Source: Arcanobacterium urinimassiliense (GTDB lineage: Bacteria > Actinomycetota > Actinomycetes > Actinomycetales > Actinomycetaceae). Taken from it: 64,000 bases of DNA. The stretch covers positions 134,998 to 198,997 of the forward strand of contig NZ_LT632435.1 of NCBI RefSeq assembly GCF_900119495.1. The letters run 5' to 3'. A program made the position numbers and the translations under genes. Position 1 is the first letter of the stretch; every line of letters begins with the position of its first letter. This document shows positions 7,095 to 16,479 of this stretch, piece by piece. The notes under the pieces are model-generated. The model was not told where the DNA came from. It searched no databases and saw only the letters and a program-made list of their open reading frames with translations.

Positions 7095-9239
7095 TTACCC
7101 GGCAGCTGGATTTTCTCCCGGCTGGTTCGGATTATTGGGTTGCGAATGCCCATTAGAATCGCCAGGCTCGGGCGAATCAGGATGCGAAGGAGAGGCTGGC
7201 TGGGGCTGATTCGACTGTTGATGCTGCGGATCATTCTGCTGTTCTTCTTGGGAAGGCGTTGGCTGCGGAGTATTGCGGTGCTTATTGCGGCGCTCGGCAG
7301 CAATCTGCGGGAACTCTACTTTCTCCATATCCGCCATAGCCACTTTTGTATATTGCCACCAAATATCCGCCGGGAAAGTACTGCCGAATACTGTGCCTAC
7401 CCCACCAAAGCTGGTGAGCACCTGCTCCGAACCATCTTCCCCCTGCTGGAACATATTTACTGCCGTCACCATTTGCGGAGTGTAACCCACAAACCAAGCC
7501 GATACCGGCCCGGTCGAAGTGCCGGTCTTTCCGGCGAAGGGGCGAGAATATCCCCCGAGACCACTAGCCGTGCCGCCCGCGGAAAATACAGAGCGCAAAG
7601 CGTAAGTAGCTTCGTTAGCCACCTCGGATTTGATTACCCGCTCACCTGCTTTCGGGCTTTCATAAATTACATTGCCCGCCGCGTCACGCACTTCTTTTAC
7701 GACGTGTGGCGTCACCAATTTTCCACCATTTGCTACCACACTATAAGAACGTGCCATTTCTTCTGCCGTCACCGAGGCCGAACCGAGCACATTTCCTAAA
7801 TTATCATCTAGACCAGGAGTATCTGCTGAAAGACCCATACTTATGGCAGTTTCTTTCGTCTTTTCCGGCGTAATCTTTTTATTCAAATTGATATAGCCCG
7901 TATTAGAGGAATACTTGGTCATTCCAATTAAATCGAGCGAACCGTAGCCAACTCCCCCAGAATTCGTAAAAGTAGCTCCGCCTACCTGCATAGAAGCTGG
8001 AGCTGGGAAGCGCTCGCCGAGATCCACTCCCGCATCTAAGGCTCCTACCAGAGCAAATAGTTTAAAAGTAGAGCCCGCCTGCGCTCTATCTTGGGTGGCT
8101 GCATTACGCTGGCGCTTCATGTAGTCATCTCCGCCATAGACGGCGTAAATCTCGCCCGTATCTGGGCGCATCGAAATCAGACCTACCCGATTACCGGCTG
8201 GGCGTGATTTCGGCAAAGAATCCACGGCGGCCACGGCTGCTTCTTGCATTCCCTTATCTACCGTGGTGATTATCCGATAACCGCCCATATTCACTTCGTC
8301 TTCTGTGAAATCAGCTTTGCCTATCAGCTCATCGCGCACCTGCTGCAGTAAATAACCATTGGTGCCGGAAAAATCATTACTTTTAGCTGCGTCTACCGTC
8401 TCCGGGAAAGCCGCCAAGGCCGCCTGTGCTTCATCGGCAGTTATTTTCTCATCTTCCTGCATTCGCCGCAGCACTCGCTCATAACGCTTCTGAGCTATAT
8501 CTGGATTGACAGCTGGATCCCAAGCCGAGGGCGCAGGGATTATTCCCGTCAAAAGTGCCGCCTGTTCCAGAGAAAGCTGCGCTGCCGGAATTCCGAAATA
8601 GGCTTTCGCAGCGGCCTCCACTCCATAGGCTCCCCGCCCAAAATAAATAGTATTGAGGTAGTTACCCAAGATTTGATCTTTAGATTGCGAATTATTGATC
8701 TTCAAAGCTAATACCGCTTCTTTGGCTTTGCCGAAGAGAGAAGTGGTAGTACCGAGATAATAACGCTCCGCATATTGCTGCGTAAGAGTGGAGCCACCCT
8801 GGCGCTCTCCACCGCGCAAATTATTAATAAGGGCTCGAATAATCGCCTTCGGAGAAACCCCACTATTTTTCTCAAAATTTTGATCTTCGGAAGAAATAAC
8901 CGCTTTCTTCATCACTTCTGGAATTTCCGTAAAGTCAATTATCTTGCGGTTAATTTCGGCATATTCGCCTACTTTGGTTTCCCCGTCGGCATAGTAAACA
9001 CCGGTAGTCTGGGCAATAGCGAAATCTGCCGGATCCGGTACTTCCGTCGAGAAATACAGACCCAAAAAAGCTCCTATTCCGAGAGCAATAAGGGTAATAA
9101 AAGATCCCAATACGACTCGCCAACTCGGGAGCCACCTGAGCACTGCCCCTTTCCCGGCGCGCGGATAATTCAGCCCACGGCGCGGCTTATGCTTAGGTTT
9201 TGCGCCCGGTTGCAGATTTCTCATCTTTTTACCTGCCAT
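7095..9239 (-). CDS. ponA: Bifunctional class A penicillin-binding protein (GT51 + transpeptidase)
   Basis: Cell-wall synthase that polymerises lipid II and crosslinks peptidoglycan outside the membrane. It has 714 residues: a basic cytoplasmic tail (1-40), one transmembrane helix (about 42-63), and a GT51 domain with the catalytic SSEDQNF (116-122), QGGSTLTQQ and the GRGAYG block. The transpeptidase domain has STFK (about 390), SSNT (about 445) and KTGTS (about 570). The final ~80 residues are a Pro/Gln/Asn/Ser-rich wall-spanning tail. The ATG at 9239 shares one base with the stop of the AI-2E-family gene (TAATG), so the two are translationally coupled. The symbol follows actinobacterial PonA1-type proteins; exact orthology is inferred. 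Confidence 0.95.
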   Translation of the reverse strand: MAGKKMRNLQPGAKPKHKPRRGLNYPRAGKGAVLRWLPSWRVVLGSFITLIALGIGAFLGLYFSTEVPDPADFAIAQTTGVYYADGETKVGEYAEINRKIIDFTEIPEVMKKAVISSEDQNFEKNSGVSPKAIIRALINNLRGGERQGGSTLTQQYAERYYLGTTTSLFGKAKEAVLALKINNSQSKDQILGNYLNTIYFGRGAYGVEAAAKAYFGIPAAQLSLEQAALLTGIIPAPSAWDPAVNPDIAQKRYERVLRRMQEDEKITADEAQAALAAFPETVDAAKSNDFSGTNGYLLQQVRDELIGKADFTEDEVNMGGYRIITTVDKGMQEAAVAAVDSLPKSRPAGNRVGLISMRPDTGEIYAVYGGDDYMKRQRNAATQDRAQAGSTFKLFALVGALDAGVDLGERFPAPASMQVGGATFTNSGGVGYGSLDLIGMTKYSSNTGYINLNKKITPEKTKETAISMGLSADTPGLDDNLGNVLGSASVTAEEMARSYSVVANGGKLVTPHVVKEVRDAAGNVIYESPKAGERVIKSEVANEATYALRSVFSAGGTASGLGGYSRPFAGKTGTSTGPVSAWFVGYTPQMVTAVNMFQQGEDGSEQVLTSFGGVGTVFGSTFPADIWWQYTKVAMADMEKVEFPQIAAERRNKHRNTPQPTPSQEEQQNDPQHQQSNQPQPASPSHPDSPEPGDSNGHSQPNNPNQPGENPAAG

Positions 9240-10576
9240 TATTTACCCTTTGCTTCGCTATTTTCCGGCATGGTCTTTTCGGCTTTTTCGGCTATGCTCT
9301 GCCCTAATTTACTCATTGCCAACCCGCGGCGCGCCTTCTTCTTAAAAATATTAAGTTTCTGCCACGGATTTTCCGTATCACCGAGCGGATCAGTAGCCGG
9401 ATTTTCCATATCATACCATCCACGCTCCAGCCGCGATTGAGTGTCGTCCTCGGAAATAAGAAATACATCTAACCAGCGAGTACGCGGATCGGCGTCCACA
9501 AAAATTGCTTTGCAGAAAAGAGTGAGCGGCACGGCGAGAATAGAGCCAAGTATGCCCACGATACCCGTCCAGATAGCTAAAGAAATAAAAGTAATACTGG
9601 GGGAAAGCCCCACCACATCACCCGTAAATTTCGGTTGAATAAAGGTCTGAATTACCACATTTATTAGTGAATAAAGCACCCCTACCCAGAGCATGGCCTG
9701 CCACCCTTGGTCGAGCAAACCCATCAGCATCGGAGGTAGCACGCCAATGATGAAGCCGATATTGGGAATATAGTTAGTGATAAAAGCCCACATTCCCCAC
9801 GTCCACGCGAGCGGAATACCCATGATTTGCAGCGCGATAGCGTCAATCACTGCCACAATTAAGCCAAAAATAGTGGAAATTATCCAGTAATGGCGTACCC
9901 GCTTTTCAAAACCCGCGAGCGCCGCGCCCAAGCTCTTGTGCTCCATATTGATTATGAAGCTGCGCGAAGTCATGGTGCGCAAATCAAAAACGATGAAGAA
10001 TAAAGAAATTACTACTACTGCCAGCAGACCACTTATGGAGGAGAGAGAATCTACTAGCGTCCAGGCCGCTGAAATCAAAGAATTGTAGTTGATATCGTTA
10101 ATTAGGTTATTAAGGTCATCTGTTTTAATGCCGTGGCTACCTAAAAATTGCAGCAAAGAATCCACTACCGATTCGAAATTACCGGCATAGTTCATTAGCG
10201 TTTGCGGTACCGGCGTGAGTGACCACACCATAATTCCTACCGTGCCGAGGAATACCACCATTACTAGTAGGAAAGTAATAAAGACGGCGAGTGCGGCGGG
10301 GACGCCGAGGTTGAGTAATTTGCGGGAAATGGGGCGGAAAGCGAGAGCAAGAGTGAGAGCTAGAAAAATAGGAGCAAAGACGTCTGCTATATAGTGCAAA
10401 CCCATAAAAGCCACCACGAGCAGTGCCAAGGAAATTAATATCATTAGGCCTACCGGCACGGTGGTGCGATAAGTTTTCGATTCTGCCAGCACTTTCGCTT
10501 TTGCACTAGTTTTCTGTGCCTTGGCCGCATCCGCTGTTTGGGCAATGGTTGCACCCGCATCGGTAGATATGTGCAT
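9239..10576 (-). CDS. AI-2E-family (UPF0118) transporter / permease
   Basis: Polytopic membrane protein of the AI-2E exporter family (TqsA/PerM/YtvI-like), 445 residues. Hydrophobic spans occupy about 35-95, 145-175 and 210-380. They include the family-typical NYIPNIGFIIGVLPPMLMGLL and FIQPKFTGDVVGLSPSITFISL segments (about 265-330), followed by a charged cytoplasmic tail. I start at the ATG at 10576 with GAGGAG at 10584-10589 rather than the GTG 15 bases upstream. It is translationally coupled to ponA. Members transport diverse substrates or act as antiporters, so the autoinducer label should not be taken literally. Confidence 0.88.
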   Translation of the reverse strand: MHISTDAGATIAQTADAAKAQKTSAKAKVLAESKTYRTTVPVGLMILISLALLVVAFMGLHYIADVFAPIFLALTLALAFRPISRKLLNLGVPAALAVFITFLLVMVVFLGTVGIMVWSLTPVPQTLMNYAGNFESVVDSLLQFLGSHGIKTDDLNNLINDINYNSLISAAWTLVDSLSSISGLLAVVVISLFFIVFDLRTMTSRSFIINMEHKSLGAALAGFEKRVRHYWIISTIFGLIVAVIDAIALQIMGIPLAWTWGMWAFITNYIPNIGFIIGVLPPMLMGLLDQGWQAMLWVGVLYSLINVVIQTFIQPKFTGDVVGLSPSITFISLAIWTGIVGILGSILAVPLTLFCKAIFVDADPRTRWLDVFLISEDDTQSRLERGWYDMENPATDPLGDTENPWQKLNIFKKKARRGLAMSKLGQSIAEKAEKTMPENSEAKGK

Positions 10577-10603
10577 AGGTAAGCTCCTCACTCTTCGTTC
10601 CTA

Positions 10604-12049
10604 TCATTGCACTTTTGTATCCGATAGAGAGAATTTTAGCAGGCGCGGTGCCTCATTTAGTTGTGAGACTTTCCGCCAATACCAGAGTGCAGCCAAGATA
10701 TATATGGAAGCGAGCAGAGAAAAAACTAGCGGAGAGAATCCGGTGTCTGGCAAGAAGAGAGCACCTGTTAACGCTGCCGCTACGAAAGCAGAATTGTAGA
10801 GCATATCGTAGAGAGCGAAGGCTCTTCCGCGAAAAATATCTGCCGTATCTTTTTGCACAATTGTATCTACCGCTATTTTTGCTCCCTGCGCTCCCAGTCC
10901 GCCCAGAGCTGCACTTATATACAAAAATGGAGGATGGTAAGTAAATACTAGAAGTAGCTGCGCACAGAAACTTACCAGGAGGCAGCAGATAATCCAGCGC
11001 GCCGGGCTAAGTATTCTCCCAAAAGCAGGAGTAAGAATTACGGCGAGCCCACCTCCGAAAAACGAGATACCCGCTGTGAAAGCAAAAATGGCTAATCCGG
11101 CATCGGCGTTGCGTGGATCGGAGAGTAAATTGCGCGCAATGAGCAGTAAAGCCAAAAAATTTACTCCGTAGAGGAAACGATGTATCGCCATTATGCCTAG
11201 GGCATAGGCGGGAGTACCGCGCTGGAGCAGGTAGCGAGCACCGGAATATATTCGCTGCCCTAAATGGCAGAATTCTCTAGCCAGCGAGCGCGTATTAGCT
11301 CTGCGCAAATCATCCGCATCGGGCCCGAGCGCATCCGGAGTAAAACGCCGCGCCGCTAGGCTAGCCGTTAAGAAAAGCAAAGCAGCTAGGAGTAGTGCAA
11401 TAGCGTTGCGGATCCCTCCTGGCGGAGCTAAACGATTCACTAATAAGCCCAGCAGTGCTCCGGCTACTGCAGCGCCCGCACCTAAAGTAGGCACAATTGA
11501 ATTCGCCATTAAAAGGAGATCTTTTGGCAGCGTATGTGGTAATCCTGCCGAGAGAGCAGAGAGCAGAAATCTATTCACACCCAGAGTAATTAACGCTAAA
11601 ACGTAAATCGCTTTGGCATCTGGAGCAAAATAAATAAGTATTGCAAGTAGAGAAGCCAATCCAGTACGCAGTAAATTTCCAAAGCAGAGCACCTGCCGGC
11701 GGTGCCATCTATCTAGAAGCGGACCGGCGAAAGGCCCGACGATGGTAAAAGGAAGGAGAAGCACTGCGAAAGCCAGCGCCACCTGCTCAGCCGTCGCCAT
11801 CACTTCCGGGCGGAAAAAGAACAAGGCAGCTAAGCCAGCTTGAAATACTCCATCTCCGGTCTGCGATAGGAGGCGTACCGTGAGTAGTTTTCGAAATTGC
11901 CGATGCTGTAAGCAAAATTTCAGTTGCTTTCCGGCACTACGATTTTCCGAGCGATGATTTTCTGGGTGGCAGTTTCCCACAGGACGGTTTTTCTCGTGGT
12001 GCTTTTCACCACGATATTTTTCCCCGCAGTACTTTTCACTCTCCCGCAT
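10604..12049 (-). CDS. MFS transporter with a repeat-derived His/Cys-rich N-terminus
   Basis: Major facilitator superfamily permease, about 12 hydrophobic spans between residues 55 and 460. The first span region (LLTVRLLSQTGDGVFQAGLAALFFF) and the PFTIVGPFAGPLLDRWHRRQVL loop resemble MFS_3/enterobactin-exporter-like proteins, suggesting efflux; the substrate is unknown. The first 42 residues are unusual: seven degenerate pentapeptides rich in His, Cys, Glu, Lys and Asn. The ATG at 12049 has only a weak purine-rich site, but no other good in-frame start lies before the first membrane span. The gene begins inside the last 14 bases of the cca gene, so it may be translationally coupled to it. Confidence 0.85.
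   Translation of the reverse strand: MRESEKYCGEKYRGEKHHEKNRPVGNCHPENHRSENRSAGKQLKFCLQHRQFRKLLTVRLLSQTGDGVFQAGLAALFFFRPEVMATAEQVALAFAVLLLPFTIVGPFAGPLLDRWHRRQVLCFGNLLRTGLASLLAILIYFAPDAKAIYVLALITLGVNRFLLSALSAGLPHTLPKDLLLMANSIVPTLGAGAAVAGALLGLLVNRLAPPGGIRNAIALLLAALLFLTASLAARRFTPDALGPDADDLRRANTRSLAREFCHLGQRIYSGARYLLQRGTPAYALGIMAIHRFLYGVNFLALLLIARNLLSDPRNADAGLAIFAFTAGISFFGGGLAVILTPAFGRILSPARWIICCLLVSFCAQLLLVFTYHPPFLYISAALGGLGAQGAKIAVDTIVQKDTADIFRGRAFALYDMLYNSAFVAAALTGALFLPDTGFSPLVFSLLASIYILAALWYWRKVSQLNEAPRLLKFSLSDTKVQ
11933..12037 (-). repeat. Seven degenerate 15-bp tandem repeats coding the MFS N-terminus
   Basis: Read on the minus strand, units of exactly 15 bases follow the pattern GAAAAxxxxCxxxGx (for example GAAAAGTACTGCGGG, GAAAAATATCGTGGT, GAAAAGCACCACGAG, GAAAATCATCGCTCG). 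They encode EKYCG, EKYRG, EKHHE, KNRPV, GNCHP, ENHRS and ENRSA. Confidence 0.75.
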
Positions 12050-13547
12050 CGTCTAGCGAATTCTTTTCTTTCCACCACGCCAACAACCGCCGGCGTGCCT
12101 CTTCCTCTCCGAGCGCTCCTTCTTCCATACGCAACTCCAGCAGATAATTGCGCGCTTCTCCCACTTGCCGCCCCGGCGGAAGCGAAAGTAACTCCATGAT
12201 TTGTTTTCCATCTAAATCTGGGCGAATAGCGTCGATTTCTTCTTGCTCTGCCAGCTCTTTTATGCGAAGTTCTAAATCATCCATCCCAGCACTCAGCCAC
12301 TGGGCTTTCCGGCGATTACGCGTGGTACAGTCGGCGCGCGTAAGTCTGTTTAATCTCCCTAGCAGCGGCCCCGCATCAGTTACGTAACGGCGCACCGCCG
12401 AATCAGACCAGCGTTGCTCTCCATAGCCATGAAAACGTAGATGTAGCTCTACCAGGCGCGCCACATCTTTTATTAGCTGTTTTTCAAAACGAAGCGCCCG
12501 CATTCTTTTTGCGGCCATCCGCGCCCCCACAATATCGTGCGCATGAAAAGAAACTGTGCCATCTTTTTCAAAACGCCGCGTCGCCGGTTTCCCGATATCA
12601 TGCAGCAAAGCTGCGAAACGCAAACGAAAATCTGGCGCAGGTACTTCCCCGTCTGCCGCCGTTTCTAAATCTATTGCTTGATCTAAAACGGTAAGCGTGT
12701 GCTCATAGACGTCTTTATGCCTTCCGTGTTCATCTACCGTTTCACGTAAAACGGCAACTTCCGGCAAGACTCTTGCAAGTACTTCCGTCTCCGCCAGCAG
12801 TTCTATTCCTGCTCGGGGATAGGGTGCACAAATTAACCGCACCAACTCGGCCTGTACTCTCTCCGCCGAAACTATTTCTAAACGCGGCGCCAATTTACGC
12901 ATTGCCCGCATTACTTCCGGCGTCACATGAAATCCAAGCTGAGCAGTAAAACGCGCCGCCCGTAAAATACGTAAAGGATCATCAGAAAAAGATTGCTCCG
13001 GAGAAGCTGGAGTAGAAAGTATGCCTGCTACTAAATCATTCATTCCCCCGCACGGATCTACCAGCTCTAATTCCGGAAGCCGAACGGCTAGAGCATTTAC
13101 CGTAAAATCCCGGCGCGTCAAATCGCCTGCTAAAGTATCCCCAAATTCCACTTCGGGCTTTCGGGAATCGCTTTCATATTCCTCTTTTCGGTAAGTAGTG
13201 ACTTCTACTACTAAGCCATCTTTTACCGCACCTATCGTGCCAAATTTCTTACCAATATCCCAGGTATTATCTCCCCACTCTGCCAGAATTTTTTGCGTCT
13301 GTTCAGGGCGAGCAGAAGTGGTGAAATCATAATCATGTACTGGCGCACCCAGAAAAGCATCTCGAACTGGCCCCCCAACTAACGCCAATTCTTCTCCATA
13401 ACGTGAGAAACTAGTACCTAGATTAAGAATTGCTTCCGGAAGTGAGTGCAGGGTTTGGTGCCCCTGCGCGAGCATCCGAGCACGCTGGTTCGCGCCAGCG
13501 CCTAAGTTTGTTTCTATGCCTTGTGAAGGAGGATTAGTATTCGTCAC
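12036..13547 (-). CDS. cca: CCA-adding enzyme (tRNA nucleotidyltransferase) with HD domain
   Basis: Adds or repairs the 3' CCA of tRNAs, cytosolic. The 503 residues carry the class II polymerase-beta-type head: LVGGPVRDAFLG at about 56-67 and the metal-binding HDYDF soon after. RRDFTVNALAVRLP and DPLRILRAARFTAQLGF follow, and then the HD domain motif LLHDIGKPATR near residue 316. It is equivalent to mycobacterial pcnA and occupies the same position, divergent from a Nudix gene. The start is a GTG at 13547 with a weak site. The tRNAs encoded in this window lack genomic CCA, consistent with need for this enzyme. Confidence 0.95.
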   Translation of the reverse strand: MTNTNPPSQGIETNLGAGANQRARMLAQGHQTLHSLPEAILNLGTSFSRYGEELALVGGPVRDAFLGAPVHDYDFTTSARPEQTQKILAEWGDNTWDIGKKFGTIGAVKDGLVVEVTTYRKEEYESDSRKPEVEFGDTLAGDLTRRDFTVNALAVRLPELELVDPCGGMNDLVAGILSTPASPEQSFSDDPLRILRAARFTAQLGFHVTPEVMRAMRKLAPRLEIVSAERVQAELVRLICAPYPRAGIELLAETEVLARVLPEVAVLRETVDEHGRHKDVYEHTLTVLDQAIDLETAADGEVPAPDFRLRFAALLHDIGKPATRRFEKDGTVSFHAHDIVGARMAAKRMRALRFEKQLIKDVARLVELHLRFHGYGEQRWSDSAVRRYVTDAGPLLGRLNRLTRADCTTRNRRKAQWLSAGMDDLELRIKELAEQEEIDAIRPDLDGKQIMELLSLPPGRQVGEARNYLLELRMEEGALGEEEARRRLLAWWKEKNSLDDAGE

Positions 13548-13617
13548 TCTCTAAGAATGCCACGAAAACTGCTCCGTTCATAACGCATAGAACACCAAAT
13601 CACTACCACTGTAAACG

Positions 13618-14148
13618 ATGTCGAATACGAAGAAGAATACTCACCCCTTGCGCCGCCGCCGGCGTTTACCTGGGAAACGACGGACGTTTTCCCGCCACCA
13701 ACTGCCGATTGTGAACGAAACTTCGGCCGGTGGGGTAATAGTAGAAGTGAGAAATAACCGTGCTTATGTGGCTTTAATTGCGCGGCGCGCCCGCAACGGT
13801 AATTTAGAGTGGTGCTTACCGAAGGGGCATTTAGAAGGAGAAGAAACTGCTGCCGAAGCAGCAGCACGCGAAATTTCAGAAGAGACTGGCATACATGGGC
13901 GAGTACTTTGCCATTTGAACACTATTGATTATTGGTTTTCTGGCACCGATAGGCGCGTGCACAAAGTAGTGCACCATTTCCTGCTCGAAGCACTAAGTGG
14001 AGAAATCACCGTACTAAACGATCCTGATCAGGAAGCAGAATTAGCTGAATGGGTGGCTCTGGAGGAAGTGGCAGAACGCCTCGCCTACGATAACGAGAAG
14101 CGTATAATTGAGGCTGCGCAGGAATTACTCATCGGAGAGAAAGAGTAG
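13618..14148 (+). CDS. Nudix hydrolase (MutT4-like)
   Basis: Hydrolase of nucleoside diphosphates linked to another moiety. Residues 70-92 match the Nudix box GX5EX7REUXEEXGU (start GHLEGEE, end REISEETGI). The first 28 residues are strongly basic (RRRRR, KRR), which is common in this actinobacterial subgroup. Its location, divergent from the CCA-adding enzyme and directly before the DUF6049 gene, is the same as mutT4 in mycobacteria. The substrate is not determined. Only 2 bases separate its stop from the next ATG, and the ribosome site of the next gene (GGAGAG) lies inside this one. Confidence 0.93.
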   Translation: MSNTKKNTHPLRRRRRLPGKRRTFSRHQLPIVNETSAGGVIVEVRNNRAYVALIARRARNGNLEWCLPKGHLEGEETAAEAAAREISEETGIHGRVLCHLNTIDYWFSGTDRRVHKVVHHFLLEALSGEITVLNDPDQEAELAEWVALEEVAERLAYDNEKRIIEAAQELLIGEKE

Positions 14149-14150
14149 CC

Positions 14151-16364
14151 ATGGCGGAGAAGAAAAAATCTTTATTCATCTCCCTAGTGGCTTTATGTAT
14201 GGCAATCTGCCTATTCACTCTAGGTATTCCGTATGCACAAGGAGAAAATCAAGAAGAAGATACTGCTCACCCAGGCGTACACCTAGAAATTATTGGTACT
14301 GGAGAAGCAATTCTTCTTCCGGGGAAAGATTTAACGCTCCGCCTGCGAGTGGAAAACTTGGGAGAAAACGCGGCGAAACTAGAAAATCTCGAATTACGAG
14401 CTGCCTATTCCCCCTCTACCACCCAAACAAGTATCTATAACTGGATGCGCGGCGCGACGGCCGGAAAATCAATTCTCTCTTTCCCACAGAATCTCTCCTT
14501 GGCGAAGGGGGAAACTAAGGAAATTACTCTTACGTTGCCTGCTGATAAACGCCCTTGGTCTACTAAGGCTTTTGAATGGGGAGCGCGCGGAATCGAAGTG
14601 CAAGCCAGCATCGCCGGAAATGAGGATAATGAAAATCTCCGCGATCGCACTTTTATTACCGTAGCTCCCGAAGCTGAAATCACCCCGATGCCTATATCTG
14701 TGCTATTACCAGTGACAGCAGGAGTAAAGAAACTGGCAGAAACGCCGAATATTAAAGAGTTGGTAGCGGGAGAAAACGCACAGAACGCAGAAAAAACAGC
14801 AAATAAAAAAGAAGCAGGAGTGCAGCTGCAAAAACGCGTGCTCGCTTGGGATATTGCGGGAATAAATGCTTTTGTTGATCCAGCTTTTCTGCAAGAGAAT
14901 CAGGTACCGCTGCAGCAAAGTTCTTTTAAGCAGGCCAAGCTACACTTGCTGCCTACGCACGACGTCGATTTTGCGGCACTTGCCCACACCGAGCAAGCGA
15001 GTTTAGCTAAGAAAATCGTAGAACGCACCCAAAAACAGGCACTTAATATAGGCGGAGATTCAAAACTTACGCAGATATTTTTAGAGGGGAAAGCCGACGC
15101 TCAGACGCTTAATTTAGTGGCACAAACAGGAATTTCGCAAGTAATTATGGAAGACCGTTACGCGCCCGCCGAGCGAGAACTTTACTATACGCCGAGCCCG
15201 TATTCGCATATCTATCTAGAAGATGGCGAGTTGAATGTGTTGCTTTTCCACAGTGCCATTAGTTCTGCTCTACATGGGCGTCTACCAGCTCCCGCCGGAG
15301 ATGACTACCTTGACCTCTCGACTTTCGATGCCCAACAAACGAGTATTGCTTTGAGTGCCGTACACTTCGGACAAGCGCCAAATTATTCGCGGCCAATTGT
15401 GGTGCGCATAGAGCGCGGTATAGTTGATGGAAACTCTGGTGCAGAAAGTGACGCAGTAGCAAAAGAAAATACAGAGCTCACAGCCGTGCGCGCACTTCTC
15501 CAAGCTCCTTGGTTAAAGCCTGCTTCTTTAGAGAATATCGAAAACACTAATACACGCCAGCTCAACGAAGGTGGAATTTCTGAGCAAGAAATAAATCCCG
15601 GGGAATTATCTGCCGCTGATTTGCAAAATTTGCAAATAAATCGCGCCGCCCTCGATGAAATAATTCAGATCATAGAAAACCCCACTACTTTTCGGGCAGT
15701 TTTGGATAACTATACAGAGCGAATGCTGGCTACTGATTGGCGAAAAGATCCAAAAGCGCGAAAGACGGCAATCAACCAACTGGCGGCACCACAATTAATT
15801 TCCGGAATTAAGGTGGAAGAATCTTCTACTATCAATATGATTTCTGATACTGCTGAAATACCTCTACATATCACTAACCCTTTTCCGGTACCCGTAAATG
15901 TGACGGTCAAAGTGAAAGCTCCCGATAGCCGATTAGAAATTCCAGCTGCAGTATCTGCGCAGTTACGGGCAGGAACTACCACTACCGTAGCAATTCCTGT
16001 GCAGGCACATGGATCAGGAAATCTGCAGCTAGAGGTGCATATCGTAAATAAAAACGGGCACGAAGTGGGCACGCCGGCCGCTATAAATATGCGGATTCGC
16101 GCTAGTTGGGAAAATACCGGCACTCTAGTTTTCGCTATTTTAATTGGCCTAGTGCTGGTAGTCGGAGTGACTAAATCAGTACGCAGCGGGCGGAGAGCGG
16201 AAGCAATTTCCCAACCACATGAAAAAGACCTCTCTGCTTCTTCAGCTCCCACTACCGCTTCAGCTCCCGCTTCAGCTCCCGCTTCAGCTCCCGATTCGTC
16301 TCCAGCTCAAGCTCCCGCTCCCACCGACCGCGCAGATAAACAGGTAAACTTAAAGAAGGATTGA
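14151..16364 (+). CDS. DUF6049-family secreted/membrane protein (Rv3909-like)
   Basis: Large extracytoplasmic protein of unknown function, 737 residues. It has an N-terminal signal segment (about 8-28), beta-rich regions (about 45-180 and 560-640 look like Ig-like folds), and one transmembrane helix at about 656-677 (TGTLVFAILIGLVLVVGVT). The short cytoplasmic tail has a Ser-Ala-Pro repeat coded by a 12-base tandem repeat at about 16250-16310. Synteny with mycobacterial Rv3909, between a MutT4-like gene and the MurJ/pseudokinase locus, supports the family call. Here the following gene is the pseudokinase without murJ. A TTGACA hexamer overlaps its stop codon, so the next gene may have its own promoter, though I could not find a convincing -10. 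Confidence 0.82.
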   Translation: MAEKKKSLFISLVALCMAICLFTLGIPYAQGENQEEDTAHPGVHLEIIGTGEAILLPGKDLTLRLRVENLGENAAKLENLELRAAYSPSTTQTSIYNWMRGATAGKSILSFPQNLSLAKGETKEITLTLPADKRPWSTKAFEWGARGIEVQASIAGNEDNENLRDRTFITVAPEAEITPMPISVLLPVTAGVKKLAETPNIKELVAGENAQNAEKTANKKEAGVQLQKRVLAWDIAGINAFVDPAFLQENQVPLQQSSFKQAKLHLLPTHDVDFAALAHTEQASLAKKIVERTQKQALNIGGDSKLTQIFLEGKADAQTLNLVAQTGISQVIMEDRYAPAERELYYTPSPYSHIYLEDGELNVLLFHSAISSALHGRLPAPAGDDYLDLSTFDAQQTSIALSAVHFGQAPNYSRPIVVRIERGIVDGNSGAESDAVAKENTELTAVRALLQAPWLKPASLENIENTNTRQLNEGGISEQEINPGELSAADLQNLQINRAALDEIIQIIENPTTFRAVLDNYTERMLATDWRKDPKARKTAINQLAAPQLISGIKVEESSTINMISDTAEIPLHITNPFPVPVNVTVKVKAPDSRLEIPAAVSAQLRAGTTTTVAIPVQAHGSGNLQLEVHIVNKNGHEVGTPAAINMRIRASWENTGTLVFAILIGLVLVVGVTKSVRSGRRAEAISQPHEKDLSASSAPTTASAPASAPASAPDSSPAQAPAPTDRADKQVNLKKD

Positions 16365-16479
16365 CATAAATACCTACCTTTAACGTATTGGCGTAAAATC
16401 TGCTAGCAGAGTCTCCTGGCGCAGAGCGTATTGGCAGGTAGCGCATTATATTTATCGGAATGATTAGAAAGGGAAAATT

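Noticed and set aside
16362-16390. TTGACA hexamer at the end of the DUF6049 gene as a promoter for the pseudokinase gene.
   Set aside because: At 17 bases the -10 would be CGTATT, and the better TAAAAT is 27 bases away; too weak to list as a promoter.
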